This document shows positions 36,440-45,735 of a stretch of DNA of 64,000 bases, one piece after another. Each line of letters starts with the position of its first letter. Positions within the stretch are counted from its first letter, which is position 1. The notes beneath the pieces were generated by a model. The model was not told the DNA's origin. It searched no databases and saw only the letters and a list, made by a program, of their open reading frames with translations. A program made the translations under genes and the position numbers. The DNA comes from Verrucomicrobia bacterium UBA3841 (GTDB lineage: Bacteria; Verrucomicrobiota; Kiritimatiellia; RFP12; UBA1067), in the NCBI GenBank assembly GCA_002392765.1, contig DGHT01000071.1, forward strand, positions 23,390-87,389, given 5' to 3'.

Positions 36440-37850
36440 CTATCGCCCTGCGCGCCTCTTCAAGTGACGCAAACTCGCCGCCCGCGATCATCTGGACGAT
36501 AAGATTGCCTATGGCCGTCCCTTCCACCGGACCTGCGAACACCTTGAGCCCGGTGGCCTTTTCCGTCAGCTCGTTCAAGTAGCCGTCCTGGCATCCGCCT
36601 CCGACGATGTTCATGGAAGTGTACGTCCTGCCGGTGAGATGCGACAGATTCCGCACCGACTCCGCGTAGCACTGCGCGAGGGACAGATAGACGCATTTCA
36701 TCAAATCCCCGACCGTGGCGGGCGGATTCCCCGCCGCGGATGTCGCGGCGAGAATCTCCCCGATCATCGACTGCGGATTCATGAACCTCTGGTCGTTGAC
36801 ATCCACCGTTCCGCCGTACGAACTCGCGCGGGCGAGGTCCGACAGTTCGCCGAACGAATACTCCCCTTCCGCCTTGCGCCCGGAAATGCGCGCAAGAGCG
36901 GCGGCCGTCGCGCCGCCGTCGCGCCCTTCGACGTACGACACTCCGTTGAGCTCGCGGCGGATCGACTGTATCATCCAAAGGCCCATGATGTTCTTGAGAT
37001 ATCTGTAGCGGCCCCATGCGCCGCCCTCGTTCGTGAAATTGGCCTCGCACGATTCCGCCGTCGTTATGGGGCTGTCGTTCTCGACGCCGAGCAGCGACCA
37101 CGTGCCGCTCGAAAGGTACACCGCCCTGTCATCGCGCGCCGGCACTGCAAGATACGCCGAACCGGTGTCGTGCATGGCGGGCAGAACGACCTTTACGCCG
37201 CGATATTCTCCCACCGTCGCGCCCGGCATCTCGAGTTTCCCGAAAATGCGGCGCGGGAGCCCGAGCCTGTCTATCAGATCGAAATCCCAATCCTTCGCGG
37301 CGGCATCCAGAAGAGCGGTCGTGGACGAATCCGTGTACTCGTGCACGATGTTTCCGGTAAGCGCGTAATTGAGATATTCGGGGATGGTAAGGAACGATGC
37401 GGCCGCTTCAAGCTGCCCGGGATGCTCCTTTTTAAGCGCCCAGAGCTGGTAGATCGTGTTGAAGCTCGTCTTCTGTATGCCGGTCCTGGCGTACAGTTCC
37501 GGAAACGGCATGACGGAGGATTCGATTTCGCGATCCGCCCCCGCCGTGCGCGCGTCGCGGTAGGCGACCGCGTCGCCGATCCGCCTGCCGGAAGCGTCCA
37601 GGAGAACGAAATCCACGCCCCAGGTGTCGATTCCGATCGACTCGAACGAATCCTTCTCAAGCGCGGCGTCTATGCCCTGCTTCACGGAAGCGACGAGCTT
37701 GTCGACGTCCCAGCAGTCGTGTCCGTCCTTGCGGACCTGTCCGTTCTGGAACCTGAAAACCTCCTCGAGGGCGATTTTGCCGTCGCGCACCGTTCCTGCG
37801 ATGTGGCGTCCGGAACTGGCGCCGATGTCGATGGCAAGATATTTTTTCAT
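36429..37850 (-). CDS. rhaB: Rhamnulokinase
   Basis: 473 aa, FGGY family. Starts YLAIDIGASSGR (phosphate 1), with SIGIDTWGVDFVLLD, PEYLNYALTG, LPAMHDTGSAYLAVP, YLSSGTWSLLGVE and NIVGGGCQDGYLNELTE, all close to RhaB. Phosphorylates L-rhamnulose in the cytoplasm. ATG at 37850 preferred over 37859: the AAGGA site is 10 bases from the former and adjacent to the latter. No rhaA or rhaD nearby, so the pathway would be completed elsewhere. Confidence 0.92.
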   Translation of the reverse strand: MKKYLAIDIGASSGRHIAGTVRDGKIALEEVFRFQNGQVRKDGHDCWDVDKLVASVKQGIDAALEKDSFESIGIDTWGVDFVLLDASGRRIGDAVAYRDARTAGADREIESSVMPFPELYARTGIQKTSFNTIYQLWALKKEHPGQLEAAASFLTIPEYLNYALTGNIVHEYTDSSTTALLDAAAKDWDFDLIDRLGLPRRIFGKLEMPGATVGEYRGVKVVLPAMHDTGSAYLAVPARDDRAVYLSSGTWSLLGVENDSPITTAESCEANFTNEGGAWGRYRYLKNIMGLWMIQSIRRELNGVSYVEGRDGGATAAALARISGRKAEGEYSFGELSDLARASSYGGTVDVNDQRFMNPQSMIGEILAATSAAGNPPATVGDLMKCVYLSLAQCYAESVRNLSHLTGRTYTSMNIVGGGCQDGYLNELTEKATGLKVFAGPVEGTAIGNLIVQMIAGGEFASLEEARRAIDVG

Positions 37851-37873
37851 ATACGTCATTCCTTTCTTTCCGA

Positions 37874-38800
37874 TCAATATTCAAGCAGGCTTCCGCCGAT
37901 CGTTTCGCGCAGAATCGAGTCTCCGGGAACCTTGACCGGATCAGTGGCCTCGATGGCGGAGAGAAGTTCTGAAAAGACGGCGGGACGCGGATCGTCCGGA
38001 AGTTCGAGCTTTGCTTTTTCCACGAGACCCGCGACATACGGTTTCAGGACGGCCAGTTCGTATTCGAGGCCGGAATCGAAGCGCGCGTCCGCCAGTCCCT
38101 TGAACGGGTCGATCCATTTCTTCTCGCCCGCAAGCACTTTTGGCCACATGCGGAACGTTTCGACGGGGCTCACTTTCCTGAACTGGTTGTCGCGCACCAG
38201 ACGCCGCAGGAACCTGCCGTCGGAAGGCGGAAGACGGGATGTGGCGAATACGACGATCTGCGTGGCTGGTTCTATGGAAAGGCCGTACCTGCCGACCGGA
38301 GCGAAACCTTCCGAAAGGGCGGGATTGAGGGCGTGGATGCCTTCGAGGACTATGACGCCGGACGGCGGCAGCGAAGTCGCCGAATCCATGTCGAATCCCT
38401 CGTGCGCCGCGAAATCGAACCGCCTCATGCGCACGCTCTTCCCCGCGAGAAGACCGTTCACGTCCTCCGCAAGCCTGGGCAGATCCACGCAGCCCAGACA
38501 CTCGTAGTCGAACTCGCCGTTCTCGTCCCTCGGATTGCGGCTGTTGCCAACGAAATAATCGTCCGTCGAAAGATGCATCGCCTCGAAACCGTTGACGCGA
38601 AGCTGCGTGCACAGGCGCTTGGCCGTCGTCGTCTTTCCGGCGGAAGACGCGCCCGAAAGCAGGACGAGCCTCGTGCCTTCCCTCCCGGAAATATCGTCGG
38701 CGATATGCGAAAGCGCCTTGACCTGGCGGGCTTCGCAAACCCGCACGAATTCGTCTATACCGCCGTTGCGGACAAGCGCGTTAAGTTCTTCTATTGTCAT
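37874..38800 (-). CDS. Uridine kinase/phosphoribulokinase-like P-loop kinase
   Basis: 308 aa. P-loop LSGASSAGKTTTAKRL (~50-65), DDYF, and VIVLEGIHALNPAL, which is the uridine-kinase-type Walker B/lid arrangement. The N-terminal ~40 residues are short compared with nucleoside kinases that carry a TGS-like domain. A nucleoside or sugar hydroxyl is the expected acceptor; substrate not determined. AGGAGG is 5 bases before the ATG; the gene start overlaps the aminotransferase end by 20 bases. Confidence 0.8.
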   Translation of the reverse strand: MTIEELNALVRNGGIDEFVRVCEARQVKALSHIADDISGREGTRLVLLSGASSAGKTTTAKRLCTQLRVNGFEAMHLSTDDYFVGNSRNPRDENGEFDYECLGCVDLPRLAEDVNGLLAGKSVRMRRFDFAAHEGFDMDSATSLPPSGVIVLEGIHALNPALSEGFAPVGRYGLSIEPATQIVVFATSRLPPSDGRFLRRLVRDNQFRKVSPVETFRMWPKVLAGEKKWIDPFKGLADARFDSGLEYELAVLKPYVAGLVEKAKLELPDDPRPAVFSELLSAIEATDPVKVPGDSILRETIGGSLLEY

Positions 38801-39887
38801 AAAACCTCCTGACGGCCTTTTCGATCCTGGAAAAATCGCTATCCGACATGCCCGTGCCGGACGGCAGACACACCCCGCGGCGGAACAGATCTTCGCAAAC
38901 TCCGCCGCCGAACATCCTGACGCCCGCGAACACGGGCTGGAGATGGAGCGGCTTCCATACGGGGCGCGTCTCCACGTCCGCCGCCTCCAGCGCGGCAATC
39001 AGCCCGTCGCGCTCTTCTACTGAATCGAGCAGCCTGACCGTGAGCCAGTGGTTTTCGCCGGCGACGCCGGGCAGGAACGCGCCCGGCAGCCCTGCGAACA
39101 CGCTTTCGTACCTCTCGCGGTTTTCGCGGCGGACGGCGAGGATGCGCGCGAGCTTCGACAGCTGCGCAAGGCCGATGGCCGCCAGAATGTTGCTCATGCG
39201 GTAGTTGTACCCGGCTTCGCGGTGCTCGTACCAGAGCACGTTTTCGCGCGACTGGGTCGAAAGCTTCCTGACGCGCGCGGCAATCTCCGCGGAATCCGTC
39301 ACAACCGCCCCGCCGCCCGATGTCGTGACTATCTTGTTGCCGTTGAACGAATACACTCCTGCGATTCCGCCGGAACCGGCGGGAGCGCCGCAGAATGCCG
39401 CACCTACCGCCTCCGCGCTGTCGCTGACGAACTTCGCCCCGTACCTGTCGCAAAGCGCAGCGGCCGCCGCATAGTCCAGCGGCCTTCCGTACAGATCGAC
39501 GCCGATGAACACCTTTTCCCCCGGTGTCGAGGCAAGCGCCTCTTCCAGGAGCGGCATGTCGACATTCCCCGTTGCGCAGGAATCGACGAAAGCCAGCTGC
39601 GCGCCCCGGTGGAAGGACGGACCGACCGTAGCGATGAACGTCAGGGACGGCGCGATCACGGTCGTGCGCGGCCCGATCGACAGGCAGTCCGCCAGCAGGT
39701 CGAGCGCGGCCGTTCCGCTTGACACGGCCACGGCGTATCTGCGCGCGGACAGCGCCTCCAGCTCCCTCTCGAAACGGTCTACAAAAGGACCGCACGGCGC
39801 GACGTACCCGCTGTCGAACGCCTCTTCGACAAGCGAACGCTCCTCCCCCGCCGTCCACGGCGGCGACAGAAAAATTCTTCCGCTCAT
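38781..39887 (-). CDS. DegT/DnrJ/EryC1/StrS-type sugar aminotransferase
   Basis: 368 aa, PLP-dependent. SSGTAALDLLADCLSIG, APSLTFIATVGP, SDSAEAVGAAF and the lysine motif YSFNGNKIVTTSGGGAV mark the family; Lys forms the Schiff base. GYNYRMSNILAAIGLAQL is also typical. It makes amino sugars from nucleotide-linked keto-sugars for surface glycans. The ATG at 39887 overlaps the upstream stop (ATGA). The specific sugar is not predictable. Confidence 0.88.
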   Translation of the reverse strand: MSGRIFLSPPWTAGEERSLVEEAFDSGYVAPCGPFVDRFERELEALSARRYAVAVSSGTAALDLLADCLSIGPRTTVIAPSLTFIATVGPSFHRGAQLAFVDSCATGNVDMPLLEEALASTPGEKVFIGVDLYGRPLDYAAAAALCDRYGAKFVSDSAEAVGAAFCGAPAGSGGIAGVYSFNGNKIVTTSGGGAVVTDSAEIAARVRKLSTQSRENVLWYEHREAGYNYRMSNILAAIGLAQLSKLARILAVRRENRERYESVFAGLPGAFLPGVAGENHWLTVRLLDSVEERDGLIAALEAADVETRPVWKPLHLQPVFAGVRMFGGGVCEDLFRRGVCLPSGTGMSDSDFSRIEKAVRRFYDNRRT

Positions 39888-41887
39888 TCGAGATCCTCTT
39901 TCCTTGCCCACCCCGCCTTCTTTCCGTCGTCTACGCGCACGTACCCGCGCCAGGTCTCCGTAGTCCTGAGGGCGGGGTCTTTCGGATCGACGAGACCCGT
40001 CTCCCGGGCCGACGACGACGGAGCGAGCCTGATCGGGACAAGCCCCTCGCGCGATTCCTCCCTGTTGACGACAAGCGCTTCCGTCACGCTCTCTTCTTCG
40101 GGGACGTATGTTATCGCAACGCCCTCCGCCGTGGATTCCATGTATTTCTTTCCCGCCGTATCATACCACGAAAATGAAACCGGATCGGTTTTCGTCCGGC
40201 CGTCGGCGACGGTGTATCTGGTGAAAAGCACTCTTCCCGATCGTCCGTCCGCGCGGCGCTCCGTTTCGTAATCCACGGAACCGTCGGGAAGATATCCATT
40301 GTAGTCGAGCGAATAGACGACTTTCACGATGTCGTTCGTCGCGACGCGCGTCTTGGCGGAGGCGACGGCGAGCGAAAACTTCGTGCCCACCGCTCCTTTG
40401 TAGTTCTTCACATTCCCCGCGCCCTCCGGCGTCTTCACCTCGAACCAGAGCGAATTCGACGAGATGGAGAAGTTCGACCCCACCTGCTGCGTGAACATGG
40501 CGCGCCGTCCGTCGCCCGCCGTGACTCTCATCATGTAATCGCCTTCGATCTTGAACACGAGCTTGTCGGAAAAAGGCGCGTCGTACCGGCACGGTATGGA
40601 CGTACGTCTCACGACGTTGCTCGGATTCGTCGAGGCGGCGTCCGTCAAAGTCGCGGCCTTGCCGGTCTGCACGAGCGCGACGGCCCGCGACGGCAGGAAG
40701 GACCTTACCGACACCGTGCACGACTTGGGCATTTCCAGTTCGACGATGAAATTGAATTCCTCCCCGACCGCCACACCGCTCTTGTCCACCTTCACGAACG
40801 CCTTTATCTCGGGACGCGGCACGTCCATCGAATTGAACGACATGGAAAAGCCCGGCATACCGCCATGCGGGCCTCCCCCGCTTCCGCCCATCGCCCTGGT
40901 CATCATGTCGAGCTGCTTCTGCATCTCCTCCTGCATCTGGCGGTGCTGCCTTTCCATGGCCTCGAATATATCCTCGGCGTCGCAGGCGAACGGAGCGGCG
41001 ACGATCGCCAGCGCGACAAGCGCCTTTATGATCTTCCTGAACAGATACATGAGAGCCGCGACCGCGGCAAGACACGCAAGAACCGACGCCGCCCTTCCCT
41101 TCCATCCGAAGCGCAAGACCGGTCTCAAGACCTGTCTCCACACCGGCAGTTCCGCCGCCGGATCGCCGTTCTTGAGCGCAAGCGCCGCGACGATTCCCCT
41201 CTCCATCGTCGGCGTCTGTCCGGTGCGCCATTCGAGCGACGAATAAATTTTGAGCGCCCTGGCCCAGTTTCCGTCCGCTATCTCGCACGCCGCCTCGTTG
41301 AATCTCGCCTCCGGAAAATCGAATTTCGAGAAATCCGCGGCGGACAACCTGTTGCACGCTTTGCGCCACATGAACCTCTCGTCCTGCGAAAGCTTTTCGC
41401 CGGAGCCCCACGGACTCGACGAAAGATCGGCGAATATCCCGTCCGGCTGCGGCAGCGCGCTCTGCCCTGTTTCGTCAAGACCCTCCAGCGCGACCTGCGT
41501 CCCCGCCTTTGCGTGCACAGGCAGGGGAAGGGTCGAAATCTCCTCCCTCGCGCCCGTCGCGGAATTCTCGAAGGAGAAGGTCAGCGCGGGGAATTCGAGC
41601 ACACCCTCTTTCAGCGGACGCACCCGGTACGACAGACGCCGCGCGTCCAGATAGGTCGTCGTTTTCGCGCCCGCGTCGTCTATCTTCCACACAGACGCGT
41701 CCACCTCCTTCGAAAGCGCGGGCGGATGGAGGGAGGCGAAATCGGCCTCGCCTATGAAATCGACGGTGAGCGACATCGGATCGCCCACCCGCACGTTGTT
41801 GGCGTCGAACTGGCTCCGCGCGCAGAGCGAGACGCCCGTCACGCCCTCCAGCGCGATTGCAGAAGCCAATATCAGGGATTGTACCAT
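39884..41887 (-). CDS. Fused Bat-type protein: BatE-like TPR part joined to BatD-like part and SH3
   Basis: 667 aa. Signal peptide at the start. ~20-135 is a beta domain (SYRVRPLKEGVLEFPALTF) like the last BatD beta domain. ~165-240 is a TPR/BatE-like helical part ending in a membrane segment (ASVLACLAAVAALMYLF). Immediately after comes a second signal-like stretch (KALVALAIVAAPFACDAED), then a BatD-like region (AFVKVDKSGVAVGEEFNFIVEL .. VKVVYSLDYNGYLPDG) and a C-terminal SH3-like domain (RGYVRVDDGKKAGWARKEDL). Bat proteins support aerotolerance/envelope integrity in Bacteroides and Leptospira. An AGGA site precedes the AUA codon of the second stretch, see findings. Confidence 0.7.
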   Translation of the reverse strand: MVQSLILASAIALEGVTGVSLCARSQFDANNVRVGDPMSLTVDFIGEADFASLHPPALSKEVDASVWKIDDAGAKTTTYLDARRLSYRVRPLKEGVLEFPALTFSFENSATGAREEISTLPLPVHAKAGTQVALEGLDETGQSALPQPDGIFADLSSSPWGSGEKLSQDERFMWRKACNRLSAADFSKFDFPEARFNEAACEIADGNWARALKIYSSLEWRTGQTPTMERGIVAALALKNGDPAAELPVWRQVLRPVLRFGWKGRAASVLACLAAVAALMYLFRKIIKALVALAIVAAPFACDAEDIFEAMERQHRQMQEEMQKQLDMMTRAMGGSGGGPHGGMPGFSMSFNSMDVPRPEIKAFVKVDKSGVAVGEEFNFIVELEMPKSCTVSVRSFLPSRAVALVQTGKAATLTDAASTNPSNVVRRTSIPCRYDAPFSDKLVFKIEGDYMMRVTAGDGRRAMFTQQVGSNFSISSNSLWFEVKTPEGAGNVKNYKGAVGTKFSLAVASAKTRVATNDIVKVVYSLDYNGYLPDGSVDYETERRADGRSGRVLFTRYTVADGRTKTDPVSFSWYDTAGKKYMESTAEGVAITYVPEEESVTEALVVNREESREGLVPIRLAPSSSARETGLVDPKDPALRTTETWRGYVRVDDGKKAGWARKEDLE

Positions 41888-41899
41888 TGCTGCTTTGGA

Positions 41900-42745
41900 T
41901 TATTGAGGCGTCACCTTGAACCTTACGGTGACCGTCCTGTTGTTTTCTATGAATGCGCGGGAAAGACCGCGGACCGCCCTCACCTGGGAAGCGGCCTTGA
42001 GAACCGACGCGTCGGCGGCGGAATCTCCGGAAGACTGCGCGAGGCTGTAGCCGGCGATAGAACCTCCCGCCCCGAGCTGTACGGTAAGGTGCATCTCCCT
42101 CAACTGGTCGCTCCATGCCGGGATTTCCCACTTGTCGTGGAACGCTTTGCGGATCAGCGCTTTGCATCTCTGGTCCTCGGAAGCGTCCGTGCCCATGTTC
42201 ACGGAGGCGGGCCTGTATCCGGCGTTGAGAAGCTTCTCCCAGTCCGGAGGACGCGCTTCGGTGCGTCCGTTGTTCCTCGGGGGAGGGGTCGCCGGAGCTG
42301 GCCTGTCCTTGACCTTGACCGCGCTCTGCCTAATGGCCGCGAGACGCTTTTCGTGCGCCTTCTTCTTTTCGGCTTCAATCTGCTCTTTCGTCTTTTCCGG
42401 CGGCTTCTGTTCGACTACCTTGACGATATTCGTCTTTACATGCTCCTGGACGACAGCCTCCCGGACCGGCTCCGGGGGAGGCGGAGGATCCGGAACTGCG
42501 GGTTTCGGCTCCTCAGGCGGGGGCGGGGGCGGATCCTCGATCGGCCTTTCGGGAGGAGGCTCGTCCTCGTTCCCGTCGAGGTTCTCGTTGACGACGACCA
42601 GCAGATCGATGGGAATTGCGGTTTCTTCGGGCGAGGCGTCCACCCTCCCCGCAAGCCATATCGCGGTGAAAATCGCGATGTGGAGGAGAACGGCCAGCGT
42701 CAGACTGGTCGAATCGAATATGTTTCTCCTCCCGCGCGGCTCCAT
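41900..42745 (-). CDS. TonB-family energy transducer
   Basis: 281 aa. One membrane anchor (~13-33, LTLAVLLHIAIFTAIWLAG), a Pro-rich periplasmic stalk (PPPPPPEEPKPAVPDPPPPPEP), a charged helix (EKTKEQIEAEKKKAHEKRLA) and a C-terminal TonB/TolA domain ~195-281 (GGSIAGYSLAQSSGDSAADASVL). Transmits proton-motive energy from ExbB/ExbD, encoded just upstream, to outer-membrane partners. The long lysine-rich helix is more TolA-like than TonB-like. Confidence 0.85.
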   Translation of the reverse strand: MEPRGRRNIFDSTSLTLAVLLHIAIFTAIWLAGRVDASPEETAIPIDLLVVVNENLDGNEDEPPPERPIEDPPPPPPEEPKPAVPDPPPPPEPVREAVVQEHVKTNIVKVVEQKPPEKTKEQIEAEKKKAHEKRLAAIRQSAVKVKDRPAPATPPPRNNGRTEARPPDWEKLLNAGYRPASVNMGTDASEDQRCKALIRKAFHDKWEIPAWSDQLREMHLTVQLGAGGSIAGYSLAQSSGDSAADASVLKAASQVRAVRGLSRAFIENNRTVTVRFKVTPQ

Positions 42746-42746
42746 G

Positions 42747-43163
42747 TCATTTCTCCACCGTAACCAGCGCCATTTTGCGGACGTTGCACCTGTAGACGAT
42801 CTTGACTATCTCCATGACGCTTCCGTAGTCCAGACGCTCGTCGCCGCGCACCAGCACGGGGACGTCCGGATCCTCCGCGACCATCTCCTTGAGCTTCGCC
42901 TCGAGATCGGATGTCGAAATGGGCGCGTTGTTTAGAAACACGCAGTTCGCCGCGTCTATCGTGATCGTATTCGCCTTGCGGTCCTTCGTGGGCAGCTGGT
43001 CCGTCTTCGCCTGCGGCAGCATTATGGAAATCCCCTGCTCGAGCGCGGGGAGCGTGACGATGAACGTCACCAGCAGGAGGAACGTAAGGTCGATGAGCGA
43101 GGTCATGTCGACCGTCGCCTTCGCCTTTTCCCCGCGCGAGCGCCTTCTTCTTCTCAACGACAT
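42747..43163 (-). CDS. exbD: ExbD/TolR-type motor subunit 1
   Basis: 138 aa. Short basic cytoplasmic start (MSLRRRRRSRGEKAK), one membrane helix with the essential Asp (TSLIDLTFLLLVTFIV), then a periplasmic alpha/beta domain (VLVRGDERLDYGSVMEIVKI). Works with the ExbB encoded 5 bases upstream to harvest proton-motive force. Confidence 0.9.
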   Translation of the reverse strand: MSLRRRRRSRGEKAKATVDMTSLIDLTFLLLVTFIVTLPALEQGISIMLPQAKTDQLPTKDRKANTITIDAANCVFLNNAPISTSDLEAKLKEMVAEDPDVPVLVRGDERLDYGSVMEIVKIVYRCNVRKMALVTVEK

Positions 43164-43168
43164 CGCTC

Positions 43169-43894
43169 TTACGCGCCTTTCCCTTGGAATTCGCAGGCGA
43201 CGCGGCCTATCAGTTCGTCCGCAAAGCCTTCCATGTCGCTTGATATGTTCCTTATGTCCGCGTTCATGCGGTTGAACGCCACCACGCCGGGAATCGCTAT
43301 GAGAAGGCCCACGACGGTAGTGACGAGCGCCGACGAAATCGACGGCGCGATAGTCGCGAGATTCGCGCTTCCCGCGCTTCCCATTTCGGCGAACGCGTCG
43401 AGAACCCCCCAAACCGTTCCGAGAAGGCCGAGCATCGGCGACAGGGCCACGACGGTCGCGATGACGCCCGTTCCGTGCTCGACGTTCAGCTCCTCCTCGT
43501 CCAGGGCGTGCTCGCACGTGCCGCGCACGAGTTCGATCTCGCGCCCGGTGAGAGCGGCCGCGCCGTCGCCGTCAGTCTCCTTGCCCGCCAGGAGCGTGCG
43601 CACGTTGGGCGACAGGAGTTTGAGAAGCCTCTCGCTCGTCTCCTTGTATATCCGCTCCAGCCCGGACGCGCCCGACGGCCTTCTGTTCATATAGTACTCC
43701 AGGACGTCCTGTCCCGTCGAGAAGTCGTGCTGGAAGCGGCGCATATCGCGCTTGATCCTGACAAGTTCCATCCATTTGCCGATGATCGCGGCCACCATTA
43801 CGATCGAGCCGACGAGCTGGATGGCCACTATCCCCTGGCCGATTCCGTTCGATTTGACGAATCCGTCGATGAGGGAATTCGCGAATAAAATCAT
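43169..43894 (-). CDS. exbB: ExbB/TolQ-type motor subunit 1
   Basis: 241 aa, MotA/TolQ/ExbB family with three membrane segments. GVIATVVALSPMLGLLGTVWGVLDAF and SALVTTVVGLLIAIPGVVAFNRM are the conserved helices 2 and 3. A ~90-residue cytoplasmic loop follows the first helix. The ATG overlaps the rnhC stop. Confidence 0.92.
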   Translation of the reverse strand: MILFANSLIDGFVKSNGIGQGIVAIQLVGSIVMVAAIIGKWMELVRIKRDMRRFQHDFSTGQDVLEYYMNRRPSGASGLERIYKETSERLLKLLSPNVRTLLAGKETDGDGAAALTGREIELVRGTCEHALDEEELNVEHGTGVIATVVALSPMLGLLGTVWGVLDAFAEMGSAGSANLATIAPSISSALVTTVVGLLIAIPGVVAFNRMNADIRNISSDMEGFADELIGRVACEFQGKGA

Positions 43895-44913
43895 TTTCCC
43901 GATCCTTTCCAGTTTTGTTCCGAAGACATTGATTTAACGCGGCCCTCGGGCGGCAGGTCCTCTCTGCCCATGCCGAGGCGTTCGAGGATCGAATCCGTCG
44001 TCCTGAACTGCACCTTCGCGTTGTTCATAAGCCAGTTCGGCCCGTTCTTGCGGACCGCCTCCGCCGCCACGTCGGCTATAGCCGGATTCGACGCGCCGAG
44101 AGGCGCCTTCGCGCCGAGACTTTCCGAAATCTTCGCCATAGCCGACAGAAACGACGCGCGGGCGATGACCGACGCCGCCGCCACCGCCATGTCGCTTTCC
44201 GCCTTGTGCCTCTGCACGATCCTGCTTTTCTTCCCGAGCGGCTTGAGCGCCCTCAGGATCGTCGCCTCCGTCGGCGCGAACTGGTCGACTGTAACGAATT
44301 CTATCCCCGGCTTTTTCTCGAGCAGCCCTTCGATCGCGGTGGCGTGCGCCCAGGCGAGGATGGCGTTCGCGTTGCGGATTTTCGCGTAAAGCCTGTTGTA
44401 CGCCTGGGGCGAAACCACCACTTCGCTGAAACCGTCCGCGCCCAGCATGCCGCGCAGGGCGGCGGCCGCTTTCATGACCGACGCGTCCGACATCTGCTTG
44501 CAGTCTCTAACCCCGATTCCGGCCATCTTTTTCGAAAGTTCTCCGTCCGCGTACGCGCAGCACACGGCGAGAGGCCCGAAATAGTCGCCCTTCCCCGATT
44601 CGTCGGATCCGCCGCGCGGCGATGCGAACGCGGGATCGAGCACGTCTTCGTATCCGAGGCGCGTTTCGACAACCCCTTGCGGCTCGAGAACGAATGAAAC
44701 GAAATCCTGCGCGCCCTTGCCCTGCACCACCAGCTTGCGCAGGCCGCGCTTCTCTTTTTCGTAGAGCGTTGCGCTGACCTTGCCGCCTTCGACGGACCAC
44801 AGTGCGTACGGGGTCTCGCGCGGAACGTAATTGCCGCCTTCGACTATCGCGCGCAGACGTTCCTGCGCCCGGGCGTCGAGTTCGAAAGTGAATATGTTCC
44901 TCGCCTCCGGCAC
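43891..44913 (-). CDS. rnhC: Ribonuclease HIII
   Basis: 340 aa. An N-terminal substrate-binding domain (~1-90) is followed by the type 2 RNase H core with GGSDESGKGDYFGPLAVCC (first catalytic Asp-Glu pair), KQMSD, VTVDQFAPTE and KAESDMAVAAASVIARA. The DESGKGDYFGP form is diagnostic of HIII as against HII. Removes RNA from RNA-DNA hybrids. Its place inside an envelope operon is incidental. Confidence 0.93.
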   Translation of the reverse strand: MPEARNIFTFELDARAQERLRAIVEGGNYVPRETPYALWSVEGGKVSATLYEKEKRGLRKLVVQGKGAQDFVSFVLEPQGVVETRLGYEDVLDPAFASPRGGSDESGKGDYFGPLAVCCAYADGELSKKMAGIGVRDCKQMSDASVMKAAAALRGMLGADGFSEVVVSPQAYNRLYAKIRNANAILAWAHATAIEGLLEKKPGIEFVTVDQFAPTEATILRALKPLGKKSRIVQRHKAESDMAVAAASVIARASFLSAMAKISESLGAKAPLGASNPAIADVAAEAVRKNGPNWLMNNAKVQFRTTDSILERLGMGREDLPPEGRVKSMSSEQNWKGSGK

Positions 44914-44916
44914 GGC

Positions 44917-45735
44917 CTACCGCTTCACGATCTCGTTTATCGCAACGAGGCGTTTCCAGAGTTTGCCCATTGCGGAGAACGCGATTGCGTTCGCCGCGTC
45001 GCTCTTGGCGACCTTGGGATTCACATGCGTTTCGGTGAACACGCCGTCCACCCCGACGGCCACCGCCGCCTGCGCCAGAAGCGGCGCGTATTTGCCGTCC
45101 CCGCCGGAACCGCTCCCGAGCCCGCCGGGACGCTGCACGGAATGCGTGGCGTCCATCACGACCGGATATCCGAGATCGCGCATGATCGGCAGACTGCGCA
45201 TGTCGGCGACGAGGTTCCTGTATCCGAACGACGATCCGCGTTCGCAGAGGATGATCCGCCTGTTGCCTGTGGATTCGATCTTGCGCACGACCTGCGCCAT
45301 GTCCTCGGGCGCCATGAACTGCCCTTTTTTCACGTTCACAACGGCGCCGGTCTTTCCGGCCGCGACTACGAGATCCGTCTGGCGCGCGAGAAACGCCGGT
45401 ATCTGTATGATGTCGCAGACCTGCGCGGCGACTGAGCACTGCCACGGTTCGTGCACGTCGGTCAGGACCGGCACGCCGAACTTCGCGCGCACTTCCATCA
45501 GTATCTCGAGGCCCTTGTCTATTCCGGGCCCTCTGAACGAATCGACGCTCGTGCGGTTTGCCTTGTCGAAACTCGCCTTGAACACGTACTTGACGCCCAG
45601 CGATCTGGCGAGCGCCGTCAGTTTCGCGCCGAGATCGAGCGCCATGTCGCGCGATTCGATCACGCACGGCCCTGCTATGAAAACGAGATCCCTGCCGCCG
45701 AACGACACGTTGCCGTCAACTTTGACTTTCCTCAT
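44917..45735 (-). CDS. kdsA: KDO-8-phosphate synthase
   Basis: 272 aa. Condenses PEP with D-arabinose-5-phosphate to make KDO-8-P for the inner core of LPS. FIAGPCVIESRDMALDLG, KASFDKANRTSVDSFRGPG, PVLTDVHEPWQ, IIQIPAFLARQTDL, VNVKKGQFMAPEDM, MDATHSVQRPGG are all canonical. The ATG overlaps the VWA-gene stop. Its presence indicates an LPS-bearing diderm. Confidence 0.96.
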   Translation of the reverse strand: MRKVKVDGNVSFGGRDLVFIAGPCVIESRDMALDLGAKLTALARSLGVKYVFKASFDKANRTSVDSFRGPGIDKGLEILMEVRAKFGVPVLTDVHEPWQCSVAAQVCDIIQIPAFLARQTDLVVAAGKTGAVVNVKKGQFMAPEDMAQVVRKIESTGNRRIILCERGSSFGYRNLVADMRSLPIMRDLGYPVVMDATHSVQRPGGLGSGSGGDGKYAPLLAQAAVAVGVDGVFTETHVNPKVAKSDAANAIAFSAMGKLWKRLVAINEIVKR

